Below, one piece after another: positions 59,491 to 64,000 of a stretch of DNA of 64,000 nucleotides. The number at the start of each line of letters is the position of its first letter. The stretch's first letter is position 1. Source of the stretch: Cloeon dipterum. Lineage: Eukaryota > Arthropoda > Insecta > Ephemeroptera > Baetidae. The stretch covers positions 34,212,844 through 34,276,843 of the forward strand of contig NC_088787.1 in the NCBI RefSeq assembly GCF_949628265.1. The letters run 5' to 3'. The notes under the pieces were generated by a model. The model was not told the DNA's origin. It was given only the letters and a program-made list of their open reading frames with translations, and searched no databases. A program made the translations under genes and the position numbers.

Positions 59491-62378
59491 TTAATTTCGG
59501 AATGAAATTTCCGGCGTATTTTCCACGATCCAGTCCACGTAACTTGCGACGTCAGCGAACAATGTATATTGATTCACGTCACACAACGATCTTTCTTCGC
59601 CCTCCTCCGAAATCACTTTTTTCGATTTTCCAAAGCTGACTATTCCCCTGATGAACCAACGGCCGTCTTTTTCCACTGAGAGGCTGCCTCCGCTGTCCCC
59701 GTTGCAGGTGGTTATTCCTGAATTAATGAATAAAATTGAGCAAAATCAGTAATGGATCAATGGGTGTGCTAACCATTCATGTAGCCGGCGCAAAAGTTGT
59801 CTCCCGGCACCAAATATTTCCCAAAAAACTTCCTATTCGACAGGTAGCACTCTTTGTGATCTCTAATCGGCAGTCGAACCTCTTGAAGTTCATCTGGGCG
59901 CGCGTAGTTGTCATCAAGCCCGAACCCAACCGCCTTCAGTTGTAAATTAACCAAAAATTAAATCGATTTTTCAAATTCCTGTTCGATTTATACCACAGCT
60001 TCAGTTCCAGCCACGCGAGCCAAGTTAGAGTCCTCGTTCCACAAGCAAATTGGTCGGACTTGGTCGGTTATATTAATTTTTTCGTTCAAAATCATGATTC
60101 CGACGTCACTGTAGAATTCCGGAGGGTTATATTTCGGGTGCACGATCAGACTGCTAAGCTAAATATTTTCAAAATTATTATGGATGAGAAGAATTTACGT
60201 GGATAGTAATACCTTTCTTGTCTGAACACTATAAGCTGTTCTTTCTCTTTTATCATACAGCCCAATTGAAACTCTGAACTCCTCTGCTTCTGATCCATAA
60301 ATGCAATGTGCAGCTAAAAAGAAAATTTTAAATAGAAATCATGAAATTAATTATTTCTTTGCTTCTCTACCAGTCAAAACTGCTGTCGGCGAAATCAATG
60401 TGCCGCCACAGATATACTCCTTTACCTGCTCTTTCTCAATAAAAACATGCCAAGGAAATTCATGTCTTGCTATTAATCCGCCTCGAGCGAAATAAGGACC
60501 CCCATATCGCCTTGTTCTTGTTAACGTCATTTTCCATCCACAGGCTGGAAAACTGAAGTTGTATGGCGTGTCGTATCCTTTTAAAGATAAATAAAATTGT
60601 TGTGAGCTCTTATTTGTGTTAAATTAAAGAACCTTTCGGTTGTTTCGTCTGCGGGATCGGGCGTAGAGCATATACATCTTTTGCGTGCCTTGTGATCTCG
60701 TCAATGTATGGCAAAATGTCAATGTAAACACGATAGTCCCAAATGTGTCTTAAACCTCTCAAGAAATAGCGGCCATTGTAGAAATTGATCAGATAGTTAT
60801 AATCTGCGTGGCATTAAATGTCGATTATTGAAATTGAATTACTCTAATTTAAGTATAAAACTCACAAAATCTGCTTTCCTCGACACACAGGATATTTTGC
60901 ATAGGAATTTTATTATATTTCAAATATTCCAATTCGTAATTGTTTAGAACCGTGTTGCAGTTGCTTTGGCCCTTCACATTTTCTGTAAAATTCGACAGTT
61001 AAATAAAGCAAAATTGTGTCAACGGCAAAGTGTCAAAATGTATCTTACAGAAGAAAATACAGTATTTAGTCTTATCAGCCTATAATCGATCATGCTAAAT
61101 AATATTTTAATTCCAGCCGGTTGACTCGCATTGTTAAGGCATTTTCAGAGATGTTAAAGCAATAGACGATGGATTCTAGATTTTGATCGCAATTTCTTTT
61201 TATGTTTATTTTAAATTATGTAGAAGCAAAAATTATTATGAGTTGTAAAAAATTCGTTTTGAAATAAAGAAAACGAGAGTACAACAATTTTACTCTTACT
61301 AAAAATATGCAAATGTTCATTAAAAGAGCCATAATAAATTATAAACATATCAGAAATTGAGTGAAAACTTTTGAAACTAGATTCATATGATTTCTGTTAC
61401 ATTTTATGTCCCTTAATCTCAAATTCAAGTATACTAAAATTTAATATTTAACTTACTTTGTTCAGATGGAAAAGCCTATAAAAGTAGATAAATAATAAGT
61501 CTACGACATTGCTAAAATAAGTTTGAAAATACGAACGTTCCATGGTTTCCATAGAAAATAGGGTGATTCTCTTTGACTTTGCAAGTCCATCAAGTTGTCA
61601 CGGTTAAACAAACAAATGGGAGACAGTACCTCACTCGTCATGTTCTCAGTTATCATTATCTTGAAATTTAAATCAGCTGTTGGATTTATGGCAATGTCAA
61701 TTACATCCAGCACCTTTAACAAGTCAAAAATACATTGTATAAAGAAGGTGAAAGCAATGGTTAAGCTGAAAATGCCAAAATAATTACTCTGACGGAAGCT
61801 GTGATGCATTCCTCTTCTGTTGTGCGGTAATCACAATATTTCGGAAAGACCCGTAGATCAGTTGTTATATTTTTCTTTGAAAAATGGCACAATCCTAGAC
61901 AGTAAGAAATCTTTGTAGTTGATATTCTTATTAGAGATAATTTTGTTACCATTCCCAAGAACGGTCCTTTGAGAAATAACTATAAATGAATCGCACTGTA
62001 TGTGGGTACGTATGTTTTGAACAAAAACGTCCCATTTGTTCGCATCTGTTGTCATTCCACAGTTCTTGCTACTCAAGTTTTCTCCTTGGTCAAAATCTGT
62101 GAGGGGAAAAATGTAAATCCAAAATAGTAAAGCAACGATTAAGAAAATTAAAACCGAGTGGTCTTTTTATAATTAATTGATGGGTTTCTTCCAATTATTA
62201 TTTTTTTAAAACAATCTTCTATTCATCACGCATCAAATTTCGAATATCAAACTTACAAAGGGAAAACAAAAATATGAGAATGCTTACACGGAGCTGGAAT
62301 GTAGTCGTCGCTCTCATTGTGAGACGTTTGTGCGGCGCAAGCCGCGAGGCTGAGGAGCACGAGAAGTGCTCGCCTCAT
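59491..62378 (-). CDS. gd-type serine protease, copy 3 (inverted, diverged activation site)
   Basis: Same twelve-exon architecture on the minus strand. Exons from 5': 62288-62378, 61950-62096, 61788-61894, 61537-61713, 61457-61475, 60866-60982, 60633-60803, 60371-60577, 60213-60313, 59994-60158, 59774-59933, 59491-59717, giving 562 residues. Signal peptide MRRALLVLLSLAACAAQ; microexon 5 is 19 nt. The catalytic His (AAHC), Asp (SDVGIMIL) and Ser (CNGDSGGS) are present, with Thr at the S1-pocket position. Exon 8 is eight codons shorter than in the other copies. The canonical activation sequence is replaced: counting back from the conserved PW, the new N-terminal position reads Tyr-Phe-Ala-Arg-Gly instead of Arg/Lys-His-Ile-Phe-Gly-Gly. 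A basic RTRR lies ten residues before. It is expressed-looking and intact, but its activation must differ, or it may be inactive. Confidence 0.86.
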
Positions 62379-63089
62379 CTCGCGATTTCTTCTCTGCGGG
62401 CTGCTGCTGCGAACGTCGCGAACAGCACTCCTAGCCTGATTAAATTTTCTAGTGTCGGCACTAAAAACGAAACTTTTGGTCACCTCCCACTAGTTGGCCA
62501 ATTGACCTCTAAGGCGTCGTTTTTTCGTCAACACCACAAACGTTTCAGTTCCGGTTTTTCTGTTGCTGTTGCGTGAAGGGAGAAATGGCCAATTTCAATG
62601 TCAAATCGATAATCCATAGCCAGACTTGCGTCCGAGGCCGTCGTGTGATAATCTTATTTTCATCTCGAGCTAATACGTGATTTTCGTTGCCAGCCAGTAG
62701 TTCTAATTAGCTGAAAACCTGTTTAGCAAAAGCTGCGGCCTATGGATCGATTTTTGCATTTTTTTAAATAACATTTCCACTAATATAATACCATAAAATA
62801 AAAATTCTTTGCTGGCAAAAAGACCCGATTAATTATTCTCTTTTTAAGGAAAAACGATGATTTTATCGATTTTTATCAAGCCCGTAACGCAAATTATTTT
62901 CACAAATGGCCAGATTCAAGGGAAAAATTGTTAACACACATATATGTTCTTCTATAATTTTAATAATTCAGGGAATATTTTGTATTTTTCCATTGCCCAA
63001 AAAATTGTTGTAGTTCAGTGTCATAAAAACAATTTTTTTTAAGAAATTTTAGCATCAGCATTTTGTGTTCTTCGGCAATTGAGGAGGGA
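62379..63089 (-). promoter_or_regulatory. upstream region of protease copy 3
   Basis: On the minus strand the conserved leader, an initiator-like TCAGGCT (62433-62439), an AGAGGTCAATTGG block (62502-62514) and a weaker version of the ATCACGT block (about 62676-62682) appear in the same order as upstream of copies 1 and 2. Beyond about 62700 the DNA is AT-rich with nothing recognised. Confidence 0.5.
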
Positions 63090-63360
63090 ACAGCAGCGTC
63101 GCATCAACGGACGCCGTCCCGAAATCGGGAAAATTCCGACGAGAAAATCACATGATTGAACGGGCGGCATTTTTCAGTCAGTTCGCGCCCGCGCAGCCGC
63201 GGCTTCAGAGAGCGAATTCGTGGTCGCGCAGTGGCGCCGACTCCTCGGGCTGCTTCACGGGCGGCGCCTCGTGCGTCGCCGCCTTGCCCAACTCGACGTT
63301 GCTGCCAATCGAGCTTTTCGAGCTCCATCGTCGCCGGCACCAGTGGTGGCGATGAGCGAC
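63090..63360 (-). pseudogene. PCF11 last-exon fragment, copy 3 (inverted)
   Basis: On the minus strand this matches the PCF11 end from the CACTGGTGC region through TTCAATCATGTGATTTT to GGGACGGCGTCCGTTG. It shares with copy 2 the loss of the KIKITTPAPAP-coding segment and the altered GCGCGACCACNAATTCG sequence, so these two fragments descend from one already-changed duplicate. It is not coding in the PCF11 frame. Confidence 0.82.
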
Positions 63361-63589
63361 GAGCCTTTAAGAGATCGAACCAGAACTACCAAGTGCGCAT
63401 GTTTTTCCTTTTCAAGTAATTGTCAAACTAAATTTCTCTGAAAATTGGCTCTGAAAAAAATGCTTAACAATAAGTTAAACCTGAATTTGTGTGAAATATA
63501 TAAAAAAACGAGGAGGTAACAATAAATAATAAAATCGTCTAAAACCATTTAAATTAAAAAAAAACTCTCTAAAACCGAACGAATTTAAT
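63361..63589. other. unassigned AT-rich DNA
   Basis: Nothing recognised between the PCF11 fragment and the last R repeat. Confidence 0.4.
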
Positions 63590-64000
63590 GAAATTTGACT
63601 AAAAAAATTGAAATTTGATGTTACTAGAGTTTTTCCGTAACATTTTAAATTATATTTTTGGCGTTTTAAAGTGCATAATAATTCAGTTAATTATTCACGA
63701 CCGCTGCGTTGAGACTTGCGAACCCAAAGCGTGTTAATAATATTTTATTTTGTTTAAATCAACGGATAATAAATATTCATATTTTTACTCAACACAAGCA
63801 GGCAGACGCTTATTTTCATTGGCAATTATCGCAATTACCATCCTAGAGTGGCCTGTTTGCCTTGAACGCTTGAGACATTTGACATTAGAGGCGAGGAGAG
63901 AGCTGCCAAATATGCTGCCCGCCCGCTGTTGCCCGGCCGGTTTCCGCATTTTATGAGCAAATTATGCGACCTGCCGGTAACCGGAGCAGCGCCAGATGCC
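63590..64000 (+). repeat. intergenic repeat R, copy 6 (runs off the window)
   Basis: Closely matches copy 4 from TGACTAAA through CGGAGCAGCGCCAGATGCC. The duplicated locus therefore continues beyond the window end. Confidence 0.75.

Noticed and set aside
1..64000. tRNA, rRNA or CRISPR features
   Set aside because: No cloverleaf with a B-box-like GGTTCGANTCC in register, no rRNA-like stretch and no regularly spaced short repeats were found by eye; the organism is eukaryotic.

Overview
The window reads as nuclear DNA of an arthropod, most likely an insect. The genes have many short introns with GT-AG borders, AATAAA signals, AT-rich introns and several small transposon remnants. The recognisable proteins are a molybdenum cofactor sulfurase, the C-terminal half of the mRNA cleavage factor PCF11, and a family of secreted serine proteases of the gastrulation-defective (gd) type, which is an insect innate-immunity and patterning architecture. 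A basal winged insect such as a mayfly is possible, but that is a guess.

Layout: 1-388 is unassigned. 393-2375 is a near-perfect foldback element with 837-bp arms. From 2380 to about 26600 there are 24 kb with no convincing gene, only simple repeats and GC-richer islands. 26651-30789 is a complete ten-exon MOCOS gene (+). 31383-32092 is a Q/P-rich minus-strand locus broken by one stop codon. 32330-33205 has splice sites but no recognisable product. 34086-38083 is the C-terminal half of PCF11 (+), without its CID domain.

From 38.1 kb to the end is a segmentally duplicated locus. It holds three complete twelve-exon gd-like protease genes (39373-42624 +, 51447-54717 +, 59491-62378 -), two 5' pseudogene remnants (48296-48700, 56956-57500), three extra pieces of the PCF11 3' end or its downstream flank (50165-50880, 57975-58190, 63090-63360 in reverse), and at least six copies of an intergenic repeat called R here. 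An unrelated LRR-like orphan gene (45103-47269 +) lies inside the cluster. Three insertions or foldbacks decorate it: an LTR-retrotransposon remnant (42857-43120), a hAT-type MITE (50214-50458) and a foldback inside an LRR-gene intron.

MOCOS (cofactor sulfuration) and PCF11 (3'-end processing) are housekeeping genes with no evident link to each other. The proteases probably act together in one extracellular cascade that expanded by tandem and inverted duplication, carrying the end of PCF11 along with the protease promoters. All exon borders were worked out by eye from splice motifs, reading phase and comparison of paralogs.
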